DNA of 64,000 nucleotides from an uncultured Bacilli bacterium (GCA_949505625.1 CATBQD010000008.1:1-64000), one strand, 5' to 3'. Shown: positions 19,553 to 30,096, numbered from the stretch's first letter. Program-made: numbers and translations. Notes: generated by a model not told the origin, from the sequence alone.

Positions 19553-21911
19553 TAATATGTTTTAACCAATAATATTCTACATTATAAAATTCGTTTAACT
19601 TTCTTTTTCCGTTTGCTGATAATGCTACCCCTAAAGTTTCTTCTTTATACCAAGGTTCATTAATTACACTAAGTTCTTTTTTTAAATCTATTAAATATTG
19701 AAGATAGGAATCCCCTTTCCACCCTAATATTTCAAACAATTCTGGCATTAAAAACATTGGACTAATTGTTGGCGCTTCTCCACGAAATTCACTTCCAGTT
19801 ATATTCTTTGCTGTTTTATTTGCCCATATAAAATATGGAACTCCATAATAATTCATAAAACCATTTTCTGTTGCTGTATTCATGTCAATTCCCATTTGTT
19901 GATATCCAACATTGTCGCTTCCTAAAAATGGATTATGATCAGAAAATATGAGTATTACAACTGGTTCTTCCTGCTCATTAAAATAGTCAATTAAGCTTTT
20001 TATGGCATAATTAGTCCCTTCTATTCCGTGTAAATAATTATTAATCATGTTATAAGTTTCATCATCCATTGCATCTGTTCTTGTTAAATATTCATCATCA
20101 TAAATCTTTTCAGTAGTATATGGCCCATGATTTTGATAAGTAACTGAAAAATGAAAATAGGATTGTTCGTTCTCCATTGCTTGCTCATAACCGCCCTTAA
20201 TATATTCAAAAAATTCACTATCACTTAAAAATTGAGTTTGGATTTTTGCAAAACGATTTTCATAGTAATCAAAATTTTTAAAGCCAAGAATCTCATCAAC
20301 ATTCCGTCTATTATAAAACCATCCGTAAATTGGATGCATCGCCTCAGTATAGTAAATCTCATCTGAAAAATAGTTTATAAAAGAATTGGTAGGACGTCGA
20401 AAATCAGGTATATTATAATACCCTGTTAAATAACTTCGTTCAGTATTAACAGTTCCTCCTCCAAAAACATTAGATATAATTCTTCCAGAATATGAATTTT
20501 CTTGAATTTCATGAAATTCTTTATAGATGTCTTTATTTAATGATACTGATTCAAAAATAGAAAGGTCTTGATAAGCTTCTAACATTATAGAAATAATATT
20601 GATCTGTTTTCCATTTTCATAAGTAGGTATACCCTCTATCTCATACTTGGAAAGAATTTTCTCTACTTTTTTTTCATCATAATTATCTGGTTTTTTTAAT
20701 ACTGAAACTTTTGAACTATGCAAAAATGGATAAATAAAACCTCGAACTTGGTACTGTTGTGTATATGACCAAATATTAATATTTGTTTTATCCCCTGTTC
20801 TTTCATATAATTTTTCATTATAATAAATTGGTTTAAATAAAACGATTGATCCTATAATCAACAGAATTCCAAACATAATTCTTTTTTTATATATCAATTT
20901 CCTTTTTGGCTCATATAAAAATAAAATTATTATAATAAGAAAAGAACATATGATTAAAATAACTGTTGATAAAGAGAAATTTAAGTCATATCTCTTTGTC
21001 ATTTCTAATGATTCGTTAATAAGCCCTAAATCAGAGAAAATAAAAGGATCATCTCGATAAACTAATTTAGTTCTATTTACAAATCCCATTATAAAAATTA
21101 AAAAATTTGTAACTCCAAAACTTATCCATAACCTATTTGTTAACAAATATAATAACAATAATATTATCAATATCGGTAATCCATTTAGTATAACCAAATC
21201 AAATTGCTTCCAATACATTCTAAATGTTGAAATCTCGCTTACTTTCATAGAGAAATTAAAATTAATTGCTAAAATCCAAATTAACAATAATCCAATTATC
21301 ACTATCAAAAATAATTGTTTTCTTTTTTTATTTTCTAATCTTTTCTTAGTAAATGGCAAGATTTTTCTCAAACTTCGATAAATATAAGAATCTTCTGCTA
21401 AAGCAAATAATTCTGCATCAGATTTTCTATAACCATAAAATGTTTCTATATTAGATTTTTTTAAATTTTCTAATAACTGTTTTTTTCTATACCCAGCTAC
21501 CATAATCTTACCATTTAGATTTGAACTTTCTAAATTAAAATCTGTTGCACATATATTATTTATTTTATATTCCGTCAATATAGGCGCTATCAAATCAATT
21601 GGAAGTGCACTAATAATCCAAGAATCCGATGTAATTCTTGATAGAAAATCTTGATTTAATTTATAATAATGGGTCTTCCAAAATTGATTAATTATATTTT
21701 TTATATCTTTCATCTCTCGTAGAAAAGAAAAATATCGAATATAGTGTTGTTCCAATGTAATTTTATTTATACTAAATAAAAATACATAAAAAATATGAAT
21801 AAAAATAAATTTAAATAATCTTTTTTCTTGCTTTAAACAAAATATAAAAAGATCTTGTCCTAAATTACCTTTATAAATTATTTTCTCAAATTCATAAACT
21901 TTACATTTCAT
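19545..21911 (-). CDS. Fusion of N-terminal HAD-like (degenerate) domain, TM region and C-terminal LTA-synthase/sulfatase-family domain
   Basis: N-term MKCKVYEFEKIIYKGN, SWIISALPIDLIAPI, ICATDFNLESSNLNGK, YRKSDAELFALAEDSYIY resemble HAD-IB motifs; C-term FGGGTVNTERSYLTGYY, HFSVTYQNHGPYTTE, FSDHNPFLG are LtaS/sulfatase motifs. Confidence 0.82.
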   Translation of the reverse strand: MKCKVYEFEKIIYKGNLGQDLFIFCLKQEKRLFKFIFIHIFYVFLFSINKITLEQHYIRYFSFLREMKDIKNIINQFWKTHYYKLNQDFLSRITSDSWIISALPIDLIAPILTEYKINNICATDFNLESSNLNGKIMVAGYRKKQLLENLKKSNIETFYGYRKSDAELFALAEDSYIYRSLRKILPFTKKRLENKKRKQLFLIVIIGLLLIWILAINFNFSMKVSEISTFRMYWKQFDLVILNGLPILIILLLLYLLTNRLWISFGVTNFLIFIMGFVNRTKLVYRDDPFIFSDLGLINESLEMTKRYDLNFSLSTVILIICSFLIIIILFLYEPKRKLIYKKRIMFGILLIIGSIVLFKPIYYNEKLYERTGDKTNINIWSYTQQYQVRGFIYPFLHSSKVSVLKKPDNYDEKKVEKILSKYEIEGIPTYENGKQINIISIMLEAYQDLSIFESVSLNKDIYKEFHEIQENSYSGRIISNVFGGGTVNTERSYLTGYYNIPDFRRPTNSFINYFSDEIYYTEAMHPIYGWFYNRRNVDEILGFKNFDYYENRFAKIQTQFLSDSEFFEYIKGGYEQAMENEQSYFHFSVTYQNHGPYTTEKIYDDEYLTRTDAMDDETYNMINNYLHGIEGTNYAIKSLIDYFNEQEEPVVILIFSDHNPFLGSDNVGYQQMGIDMNTATENGFMNYYGVPYFIWANKTAKNITGSEFRGEAPTISPMFLMPELFEILGWKGDSYLQYLIDLKKELSVINEPWYKEETLGVALSANGKRKLNEFYNVEYYWLKHIKK

Positions 21912-21975
21912 AATTTCACCTTAGTATAAGGATACAGAAAAAGAAAAAAAAATGCAATGATTTCTTTTTCTTTTA

Positions 21976-22938
21976 TTATATTTTCCACATTTTTTTTGTT
22001 TTTTCTACTGCTTCTTTTCTCTGTTCCTCTTTAATTATAGGATCACTTAATTCAATTATATTTTTTACTAATAAAGTCGCATACAAATATCCTTCATAAA
22101 TAAGTGGATCTGGATTTTGTAGTCCTTCTACAGCTCTTTCATATACCAACCTTAAATAATCTTGCTCTAATAGTACTTCTAGAGTTGATCTCAATTGAGC
22201 CTTCTGTGGTAATAATCCATATCTTAATACAACACCAGAATTAACAGTCCAAGCGTTTCTTTTTTTGAACTCTGCTATCATTATAGGTAGATTATCTGCA
22301 AATCGTTCCCATGCTTCATTTGTTATGAAGTCCTGTTCTTTTTCGGATATTACAGGAACCCAGTCTCGATTTACAATATTTTGTAGTAGTTCAAAATTAT
22401 CTGCTTCTACAACTAATTTTATTTTTGCGGCAATCAAATAATTTTTTAGATGCTCTCTTCTACTTATTTCTTCCATACTATATTCTTTAAAAATCGGAGG
22501 TAATTTAGATAAATCTAAAGCATATCTAGAATCATATATCTCAGTGTGATTTCCAACTACTGACTTTAAAATTGAAATATAATTGTCCAAACCAAAATAT
22601 CTTGATAATTCATCATGCAATAATAATTCTCCAAGTCTTCCATGGTCCTTAATCCCGTATTTTTCTTCTAATTCTGCATCTTTTAAACTTCCTGTCAATA
22701 GATATTGGGCAAATCTACCAATGTCATGAAATAGACCATCTACTGCAGCACTCTCTTCAAAACTTTCATGGAATAATCCTGAGCCACTAGTTATTCTAGG
22801 AACAGACTCTGACATGGAAATGCCATGCTTAATTTTTAATTTTACACTGTTATCAGCCTTTCCATACATTCTTTCTATATTTCCTATTTGTACCTTTCCA
22901 TACTTTGTATAAAGCGTTCTTAATCTTTGAATTTCCAT
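21976..22938 (-). CDS. HD-domain phosphohydrolase
   Basis: AAVDGLFHDIGRFAQYLLTGS HD motif, LKSVVGNHTEIYDSR. Confidence 0.8.
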   Translation of the reverse strand: MEIQRLRTLYTKYGKVQIGNIERMYGKADNSVKLKIKHGISMSESVPRITSGSGLFHESFEESAAVDGLFHDIGRFAQYLLTGSLKDAELEEKYGIKDHGRLGELLLHDELSRYFGLDNYISILKSVVGNHTEIYDSRYALDLSKLPPIFKEYSMEEISRREHLKNYLIAAKIKLVVEADNFELLQNIVNRDWVPVISEKEQDFITNEAWERFADNLPIMIAEFKKRNAWTVNSGVVLRYGLLPQKAQLRSTLEVLLEQDYLRLVYERAVEGLQNPDPLIYEGYLYATLLVKNIIELSDPIIKEEQRKEAVEKTKKMWKI

Positions 22939-22976
22939 AAAACCCTCCCTGTTATAATATTATATTACTTTGATTA

Positions 22977-23004
22977 AAAAAAAACCAGAGATATTTCTGG
23001 TTTT
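22977..23004 (-). terminator. tuf terminator
   Basis: Minus strand AAAACCAGAAATATCTCTGGTTTTTTTTT. Confidence 0.75.
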
Positions 23005-23009
23005 CATAA

Positions 23010-24194
23010 TTATTCAACGATTTCTGAAACGTTTCCAGCACCAACAGTTCTTCCACCTTCACGAATTGAGAACTTAGTTCCGTTTTCAATTGCAATTGGG
23101 TGAATTAATTCTACTGTCATTTCAACGTTATCTCCAGGCATAACCATTTCAACACCTTCTGGTAATTCAATAGTTCCTGTTACGTCTGTTGTACGGAAGT
23201 AGAATTGTGGACGGTAGTTACTGAAGAATGGAGTGTGTCTTCCACCTTCTTCTTTGCTAAGTACATAAACTGTAGCTTTGAATTTTTTATGTGGAGTAAC
23301 TGAACCTGGTTTTGCTAATACTTGACCACGTTCTACATCTTCACGAGCAATACCACGTAATAATACACCAGCATTGTCTCCTGCTTCAGCATAATCTAAT
23401 TGTTTACGGAACATTTCGATTCCAGTAACAACTGATTTCTTAGTATCTTTAATACCAACAATTTCAATTTCATCGTTAAGTTTTAATTGTCCTCTTTCAA
23501 CACGTCCTGTAACAACAGTTCCACGACCTGTGATAGTGAATACATCTTCTATTGGCATTAAGAATGGTTTATCTGTATCTCTAGCTGGAGTTTCGATATA
23601 TGTATCAACTGCATCCATTAATTCATCAATCTTAGCAGTCCATGTAGCGTCTCCTTCAAGAGCCTTTAATGCAGAACCACGAATAATTGGAGTATTATCT
23701 CCATCGTATCCATATTCACTTAATAATTCGCGAATTTCCATTTCAACAAGGTCTAATAATTCTGCATCATCAACCATATCACATTTATTCATGAATACAA
23801 CCATACGAGGTACACCAACTTGACGTGATAATAAGATATGTTCACGAGTTTGTGCCATTGGTCCATCAGTTGCAGCAATAACTAAGATTGCTCCGTCCAT
23901 TTGAGCTGCACCAGTAATCATGTTTTTTACATAGTCAGCATGTCCTGGACAGTCAACGTGTGCATAGTGTCTTGCTTCAGTACTATACTCAATATGCGAA
24001 GTATTAATTGTAATACCACGTTCTCTTTCTTCAGGTGCTTTATCAATATTGTTAAAATCAACTTTTTCGTTACCATTTTTTCCAGCTAAATGAGATGAAA
24101 TAGCAGCTGTTAAAGTTGTTTTACCATGATCTACGTGTCCAATTGTACCAATGTTAACATGTGGTTTTGAACGATCATATTTTTGTTTTGCCAT
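23010..24194 (-). CDS. tuf: Elongation factor Tu
   Basis: [42 protein letters not shown]. Confidence 0.99.
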   Translation of the reverse strand: MAKQKYDRSKPHVNIGTIGHVDHGKTTLTAAISSHLAGKNGNEKVDFNNIDKAPEERERGITINTSHIEYSTEARHYAHVDCPGHADYVKNMITGAAQMDGAILVIAATDGPMAQTREHILLSRQVGVPRMVVFMNKCDMVDDAELLDLVEMEIRELLSEYGYDGDNTPIIRGSALKALEGDATWTAKIDELMDAVDTYIETPARDTDKPFLMPIEDVFTITGRGTVVTGRVERGQLKLNDEIEIVGIKDTKKSVVTGIEMFRKQLDYAEAGDNAGVLLRGIAREDVERGQVLAKPGSVTPHKKFKATVYVLSKEEGGRHTPFFSNYRPQFYFRTTDVTGTIELPEGVEMVMPGDNVEMTVELIHPIAIENGTKFSIREGGRTVGAGNVSEIVE

Positions 24195-24265
24195 AAATTT
24201 CCTCCTTATAATTAATTACATAATATATTTTATATCAACTAAAGAAAAATAGCAAGTATTTTCCC

Positions 24266-26338
24266 TTAGTTTCCACCATTTTTCTTGATGATTTCATCAG
24301 AAATATTTCTTGGGACTTCTTCATAATGGTCAAATACCATAGTGAAGTTTCCACGTCCTTGTGTATTTGATCTTAAAGATGTTGCATAACCAAACATTTC
24401 TGAAAGTGGTACCATTGCATCTATTGCAAGTGCATTTCCACGAGACTCTTGGCCAAGTGGACGACCACGACGAGATGTAATATCTCCCATTACATTTCCT
24501 AGATATTCATCTGGAACAATTACTTGAACTTTCATAATTGGTTCTAGTAAGATTGGTTTACATTTATTTTTAGCTTCTTTTAAAGCCATTGAAGCGGCAA
24601 TTTTAAATGCCATTTCAGATGAGTCTACATCATGGTAAGATCCATCATATAAAGTTGCTTTAACATCTACCATTGGGTATCCTGCTAAAACACCAGTTTT
24701 CATAGCATCTTGTAATCCTTTATCAGTAACTGGAATATATTCACGAGGAACAACCCCACCTACTACTGCATCTACAAATTCATATCCTTTATCTGGATTT
24801 GGTTCAAATTTGATCCATACATGCCCATATTGTCCACGTCCTCCAGATTGTTTAATGTATTTACCTTCACATTCTCCAGCTTGAGTTAGTGTTTCACGGT
24901 AAGATACTTGTGGTTTACCAATATTAGCTTCTACATTGAATTCTCTTTTCATACGATCAACGATGATATCTAAGTGAAGTTCACCCATACCAGCAATGAT
25001 AGTTTGACCAGTTTCATGGTTTGTACTAGCTCTGAAAGTTGGATCTTCTTCAGATAATTTTTGTAAAGCTGTAGCCATTTTATCTTGGTCTGCTTTAGAT
25101 TTTGGTTCAACCGCAAGTTCGATAACTGGTTCTGGAAATTCCATTGATTCCAAAATACAAGCTTTCTTTTCATCGCACAATGTATCTCCAGTAGTAGTAT
25201 TTTTTAGACCTACTGCAGCTGCGATATCTCCTGTATATACATCTGTAATTTCAGTACGATTATTAGCATGCATCTGTAAGATACGTCCAATTCTTTCTTT
25301 TGAATTCTTTGTTGCATTTAATACATAGGAACCACTACTTAAATGACCTGAATATACACGGAAGAATGTTAATTTACCAACAAATGGATCAGTCATTACT
25401 TTGAACGCTAATGCACTAAAAGGTTCATTATCACTTGGATGTCTTTCAATATCATTTCCATCTAAATCAACACCTTTAATTGCTTCAATATCAAGCGGAG
25501 ATGGTAAATAATCTACAACTGCATCTAATAATAATTTTACTCCGATATTTCCTAAAGCAGTTCCACAAAGTACTGGGAAGAATTCAACTGCAAGTGTTCC
25601 TTTACGAATTGCGCGTTTGATTAAATCTACTGAAATTTCTTCTCCTTCTAAATATTTGTTCATAAGTTCATCGTCGAACTCTGCAACTGCTTCAATTAAG
25701 TCATTACGTTTTTCTTCTACTAAATCTACCATATCTGCAGGAATATCAATGATTGTTGGATTTTCTTCTTGTTTGCCATCATAATGATAAGCAGTACGAG
25801 TTAATAAATCAATAATTCCATTGAATTCATTTTCTGCTCCGATTGGCCATTCAATAGGTTTTGCATTAACACCTAATCTACTCTTAATAGTCCCTAAACT
25901 ATATTCAAAGCTTGCTCCCATCTTATCCATTTTATTACAGAAAATCATACGAGGTACTTTGAATTCAGTAGCTTGGCGCCATACAGTTTCTGTTTGTGGT
26001 TCAACACCAGCTTGTGAATCTAGAAGTGCCACTGCGCCATCTAGTACACGAAGTGATCTTGATACTTCAACTGTAAAGTCTACGTGTCCTGGAGTATCGA
26101 TGATATTAAATCTATGATTTTTCCAGAAAGCAGTAGTTGCAGCTGAAGTAATAGTAATTCCACGTTCTTGTTCTTGTTCCATCCAGTCCATTTGGGCAGC
26201 TCCATCATGTGTTTCACCAATTTTATGGATTTTACCAGTGTGGAATAGTACACGTTCTGTACAAGTTGTTTTTCCAGCATCAATATGTGCCATGATACCT
26301 ATATTACGTGTATTTTCTAAACTATAATCACGAGCCAT
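24266..26338 (-). CDS. fusA: Elongation factor G
   Basis: [42 protein letters not shown], 690 aa. Confidence 0.99.
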   Translation of the reverse strand: MARDYSLENTRNIGIMAHIDAGKTTCTERVLFHTGKIHKIGETHDGAAQMDWMEQEQERGITITSAATTAFWKNHRFNIIDTPGHVDFTVEVSRSLRVLDGAVALLDSQAGVEPQTETVWRQATEFKVPRMIFCNKMDKMGASFEYSLGTIKSRLGVNAKPIEWPIGAENEFNGIIDLLTRTAYHYDGKQEENPTIIDIPADMVDLVEEKRNDLIEAVAEFDDELMNKYLEGEEISVDLIKRAIRKGTLAVEFFPVLCGTALGNIGVKLLLDAVVDYLPSPLDIEAIKGVDLDGNDIERHPSDNEPFSALAFKVMTDPFVGKLTFFRVYSGHLSSGSYVLNATKNSKERIGRILQMHANNRTEITDVYTGDIAAAVGLKNTTTGDTLCDEKKACILESMEFPEPVIELAVEPKSKADQDKMATALQKLSEEDPTFRASTNHETGQTIIAGMGELHLDIIVDRMKREFNVEANIGKPQVSYRETLTQAGECEGKYIKQSGGRGQYGHVWIKFEPNPDKGYEFVDAVVGGVVPREYIPVTDKGLQDAMKTGVLAGYPMVDVKATLYDGSYHDVDSSEMAFKIAASMALKEAKNKCKPILLEPIMKVQVIVPDEYLGNVMGDITSRRGRPLGQESRGNALAIDAMVPLSEMFGYATSLRSNTQGRGNFTMVFDHYEEVPRNISDEIIKKNGGN

Positions 26339-26365
26339 ACTCTTATTTCCTTTCTTAATTACTTA

Positions 26366-26833
26366 TTACCAACGGTAATGTGCGAATGCTTTATTAGCTT
26401 CTGCCATACGGTGAGTATCTTCACGTTTTTTAACAGCAGCTCCTACACCATTTGATGCGTCGATAATTTCATTTGCTAAATTTTCAGCCATTGAATGACC
26501 ACCGCGTAATCTAGCATATTGAGTTAACCAACGCATTGCTAAAGCTCTTGCTCTATCTGGTTTTACTTCAATTGGCACTTGGTAGTTTGCTCCGCCTACA
26601 CGGCGACTTTTTACTTCTAGTGCTGGTTGAATATTTTCCATTGCTTTATTAAATATTTCCAATGGTTCTTCCCCAGTTTTTTCTTTTACCATATCAAATG
26701 CTTGATACAATATTTTTTGAGCTGTTCCTTTTTTACCATCAATCATAATTGTGTTAATTAGTTTTGTTACTAATTTTGAATTATATATTGGATCTGGTAG
26801 AACATCTCTTTTTATAGCACGTCTTTTACGCAT
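26366..26833 (-). CDS. rpsG: 30S ribosomal protein S7
   Basis: [27 protein letters not shown]... full-length S7. Confidence 0.99.
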   Translation of the reverse strand: MRKRRAIKRDVLPDPIYNSKLVTKLINTIMIDGKKGTAQKILYQAFDMVKEKTGEEPLEIFNKAMENIQPALEVKSRRVGGANYQVPIEVKPDRARALAMRWLTQYARLRGGHSMAENLANEIIDASNGVGAAVKKREDTHRMAEANKAFAHYRW

Positions 26834-26869
26834 ATTAATCCTCCTCTCCTATTTTGTTACATTTTTAGA

Positions 26870-27286
26870 TTATTTATTCTTTGGTTTTTTAGCACCATAT
26901 TTAGAACGACCTTGACGACGTTTTTCAACTCCAGCTGTATCCATAGTACCACGAATTACATGATAACGAACACCGATTAAGTCTTTAACACGTCCCCCAC
27001 GAACTAATACAACGCTATGTTCTTGTAAGTTATGTCCTTCTCCTGGGATATAAGCATCGATTTCACGACCGTTACTTAATCTAACACGAGCATATTTACG
27101 AAGAGCTGAGTTTGGTTTCTTTGGAGTTTTTGTACCAACACGAGTACAAACACCACGTTTTTGAGGAGAGTTTTGATTTGTTTGTTTTTTCTCCTTGCTG
27201 TTATATCCAATCCCTAATACAGGTGATTTACTTTTTCTTGTTTTTTCACTTCTTCTCTTACGAACTAATTGATTAATTGTAGGCAT
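26870..27286 (-). CDS. rpsL: 30S ribosomal protein S12
   Basis: Start at [32 protein letters not shown]. The upstream extension in the ORF track is not coding. Confidence 0.98.
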   Translation of the reverse strand: MPTINQLVRKRRSEKTRKSKSPVLGIGYNSKEKKQTNQNSPQKRGVCTRVGTKTPKKPNSALRKYARVRLSNGREIDAYIPGEGHNLQEHSVVLVRGGRVKDLIGVRYHVIRGTMDTAGVEKRRQGRSKYGAKKPKNK

Positions 27287-27336
27287 AATTTCATCCTCCT
27301 TTCCTTTCCACACATCCAGGTGTTTCAAATTTATGC

Positions 27337-27371
27337 TTAATTAAAGATTTACCAAAGTAAATCTTAATTAA
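27337..27371 (-). repeat. Inverted repeat / hairpin in the leader of the rpsL operon
   Basis: TTAATTAAAGATTTAC-CAAA-GTAAATCTTAATTAA, near-perfect arms. Confidence 0.65.
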
Positions 27372-27382
27372 AACGTACTACT

Positions 27383-27412
27383 AATATAGCACTAATATAC
27401 CTATTTTGTCAA
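27383..27412 (-). promoter_or_regulatory. Promoter of the rpsL-rpsG-fusA-tuf operon
   Basis: Minus strand TTGACA (27407-27412), 18-nt spacer, TATATT (27383-27388). Confidence 0.6.
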
Positions 27413-27429
27413 TAAAATTTATAGTTATT

Positions 27430-27905
27430 TTAAAAATTAGACAAAACTGAATCTTGAACTTTTTGGAATAATAATTCTTTTACAATTTTATCTTCTAATA
27501 AATTGATAGAAAACGTCTTATTTCCAACATGATAAATACTTGCTCCACAATGATTATATTCTTTTATCATCTATCATTAAATAATGGTCATGAAATGTTT
27601 CATCATAAATGAGATTTAAATTATAATATTGTCTCCTGTACTTTCTGATATCTAGTTCCTTTTTCTTTTCTTCAAGCTTAGAAAAAGAAGCATTTAATAA
27701 TTTGATATCTTCTGTATTTTTTATTACTTGATTAGTAATATATTTCTGTTCTAATAAATTATTACCTATATATTTTCTCATTGTTACAAAGGCATCTACA
27801 ATCTCAATACTTATCTGACTAGCCGCTTCTGTTTTAATTACTGTAGCAAGCATAACTACTCCTTCTTCTGTAAACACATTTTATCTGCTCTTTTAGTTCA
27901 TTCAT
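27430..27905 (-). pseudogene. Decayed ORF6N-domain (KilA-N/ORF6N type) DNA-binding protein remnant
   Basis: VFTEEGVVMLATVIKTEAASQISIEIVDAFVTMRKYI is ORF6N-like; after the in-frame stop (DDKRI*) a shifted frame continues YNHCGASIYHVGNKTFSINLLEDKIVKELL; the N-terminal part is largely missing although a GGAGG-ATG start remains. Confidence 0.7.
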
Positions 27906-27987
27906 AAAGTCCTCCTTTCTGATATTATATTTTATAAATAACAATAAAGCCTTATAAATATGAAAAAAAGTTCAATAATCTTGAACT

Positions 27988-28473
27988 TTATTCTATTTCA
28001 GCATCCAATCTCTCTAGATATCCTTTTGTTGTATATCTGCTTCCACATTTTAAATAAGGGCTATAAGTAACTTTATTTCGTTCTTTTATAAATGTTACAT
28101 ATCCAGAACATATAACCTTAGAATCTTTAATATCATGAACAGATTCTATATATTTATCTCGTATTAATGATTTTAATGTAACTGTAATATTATCATCTTC
28201 TTGTAAATCGTCTCCATAAATAGCAGTATTGTATTCTCTAGCTGCTTTTTTCATTGCTGTTTCTATATCTTTATAAGAGGTATATTCTTTTTCTTCTTCC
28301 TTTTCTACAGGTCTTTTTTGCTCTGTAGAATTATTTGTACTATTTCCCATAGACTCTGATAATCTTCTAAAATTACGATTAATCAAGGATACAATCAATA
28401 ATAAGCAAAATAGTAAAATTCCTATACCAACTAACAATTCTTGTAATCCCCAACCTTTATTATTTAATTTCAT
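27988..28473 (-). CDS. Pseudopilin-like protein with class III/IV prepilin N-terminus
   Basis: MKLNNKGWGLQELLVGIGILLFCLLLIVSLI: G|W cleavage context with Glu at +5 and a hydrophobic helix. Confidence 0.6.
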   Translation of the reverse strand: MKLNNKGWGLQELLVGIGILLFCLLLIVSLINRNFRRLSESMGNSTNNSTEQKRPVEKEEEKEYTSYKDIETAMKKAAREYNTAIYGDDLQEDDNITVTLKSLIRDKYIESVHDIKDSKVICSGYVTFIKERNKVTYSPYLKCGSRYTTKGYLERLDAEIE

Positions 28474-28482
28474 AATCATCAC

Positions 28483-29154
28483 CTAAAATAAATTTCTTTC
28501 TTTAATTTCATCTTTAAAGCTATACAATTTTGCAGGTCTTCCATTTCCTCCTACATTTTTGTCTCCTGTATCTTCAATTAGTCCTAATGTAATAAATTTC
28601 TTTCTGAAATTTCTTCTATCCATTGTAACATTTAATATTTGTTCATAAGCTTTTTGTAATTCAGGAAGTGTAAAATCGCTAGGAAATAAACTTTTTAAAA
28701 CATTGCTACTTACTATCTTTTTTCTTAAAAACTCTATATTTTTCTTTAAAATTCTGGCATGGTCATATGCCATCTTAGGAATGTCTCCAATTTTAAACCA
28801 AGCTGTTTGTATATCATCTCTATCATCTCTTTTAAAAAGAGCAGACACGTTATCAATTAATCCAATGTAAGAAATTGCTATAATCCGGTCATCAGGATCT
28901 CTATCTAAATTACTAAAAATATGACATTGTTCCAAATAAACATCCTTCAGTCCTAACTTTGCCTCGATAGAATCAATCATATTCATTTCTATCGTTTCAT
29001 CATTGGATACAATTCCTCCTGGTAAAATCCAGTATCCCCTATAAGGCTCACTTTTTTTACGAAGTAATAATACTTTCACTTCTCCTTGGTCTATTGTAAA
29101 AATACTAACTAGGCTCTCTAATATATTATAATATTTTCCAAGGCTAAAGTCCAT
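28483..29154 (-). CDS. Nudix-domain transcriptional regulator (NrtR-like, Nudix + winged helix)
   Basis: Nudix-like GGIVSNDETIEMNMIDSIEAKLGL; C-terminal wHTH with LPELQKAYEQILNVTMDRRNFRKKFITLGLIEDTG. Confidence 0.8.
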   Translation of the reverse strand: MDFSLGKYYNILESLVSIFTIDQGEVKVLLLRKKSEPYRGYWILPGGIVSNDETIEMNMIDSIEAKLGLKDVYLEQCHIFSNLDRDPDDRIIAISYIGLIDNVSALFKRDDRDDIQTAWFKIGDIPKMAYDHARILKKNIEFLRKKIVSSNVLKSLFPSDFTLPELQKAYEQILNVTMDRRNFRKKFITLGLIEDTGDKNVGGNGRPAKLYSFKDEIKERNLF

Positions 29155-29167
29155 TTCATCACCCCTT

Positions 29168-29184
29168 TGTGTTCAAAGTACACA
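29168..29184. promoter_or_regulatory. Palindromic putative operator in the Nudix-regulator promoter
   Basis: tgtgttcaaagtacaca (6 of 8 position pairs complementary), just downstream of a minus strand TATAAT-like -10 and upstream of the gene. Confidence 0.5.
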
Positions 29185-29222
29185 GATAATTATAATATAG
29201 TTAGAATAAATTGTCAAACAAC

Positions 29223-30014
29223 TTATTTTTGTAATTTATATTGAAAAGAAACTTCATGAAAATATGGAATTTCAAAAATTTCTGGAACACTGATTTGTTT
29301 TACGATCTCCTTTATAATTGGTTCTATATCTTCTCTTTTTTCTACATAGCCCGAAAACTTTTTCAAGAAAATCTTTCGTACAGGAAGATGAAGAACTGAT
29401 TCTAAATACATAAGCCATAATGCAGCATTATCAGCATCTTTTGAATTTCTTAAATAAATAGATTGTTGATAACGATTCCAAAATTGTTTTTTACTAAAAG
29501 CAGCCAAAATATTAGAAGTTGTATAGCTTATTATACCATCCATACTCCAGCTATCCACATCTACAAATATTGGGACCTCATCATTCAAAATTAAAATATT
29601 TGTATAATAGCAATCCGATACAATAATCCCATATTGTTCATGTAACTCCTTTAATATTTTACTAATTCTTTGATATACTTTTAACACCTTTTCTGGATTG
29701 CCTGAATTTTGCTTGGTCCATTCGTCCAACTGAATCCCATTTTTTAAATAAGGCATCCAGAAACCAATCCTATTTTTATGAGGAACCAATACTAATTCTT
29801 CTGGAATAGCAGCTAATGTCTTTAATGATTTTTCATTTATTAAATAATTTAACAATACCTTTTTACCTTCTATCCCATGATAGAGTGCAAAATTGTATAA
29901 CAATTTTAAAATTTTATCTTCATTTGGAGACAAATATAAACTTCCATCTGTTCCACCCAATAAAGTTGGTTTTAGACATTTCCACTCTGATTTTCCAATG
30001 ATTCTATAACCCAT
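29223..30014 (-). CDS. Protein-kinase-like fold protein
   Basis: LKELHEQYGIIVSDCYYTNILI...VPIFVDVDSW resembles a kinase catalytic loop and DxD/DFG region. Confidence 0.55.
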   Translation of the reverse strand: MGYRIIGKSEWKCLKPTLLGGTDGSLYLSPNEDKILKLLYNFALYHGIEGKKVLLNYLINEKSLKTLAAIPEELVLVPHKNRIGFWMPYLKNGIQLDEWTKQNSGNPEKVLKVYQRISKILKELHEQYGIIVSDCYYTNILILNDEVPIFVDVDSWSMDGIISYTTSNILAAFSKKQFWNRYQQSIYLRNSKDADNAALWLMYLESVLHLPVRKIFLKKFSGYVEKREDIEPIIKEIVKQISVPEIFEIPYFHEVSFQYKLQK

Positions 30015-30071
30015 ATTTGCCCCCTTTCTAATGTCTATTATATTACCACAAATCCTTAAAAACGCAAAGAA

Positions 30072-30096
30072 AAAAGGAATAACTTAATATTCCTTA
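30072..30096 (-). terminator. rpoC terminator
   Basis: Minus strand AAGGAATATTAAGTTATTCCTTTTTTC. Confidence 0.7.

Noticed and set aside
24970-25173. Minus-strand ORF inside fusA in another frame, and the similar ORF at 26080-26283
   Set aside because: Overlaps the conserved EF-G reading frame and shows no conserved motifs.
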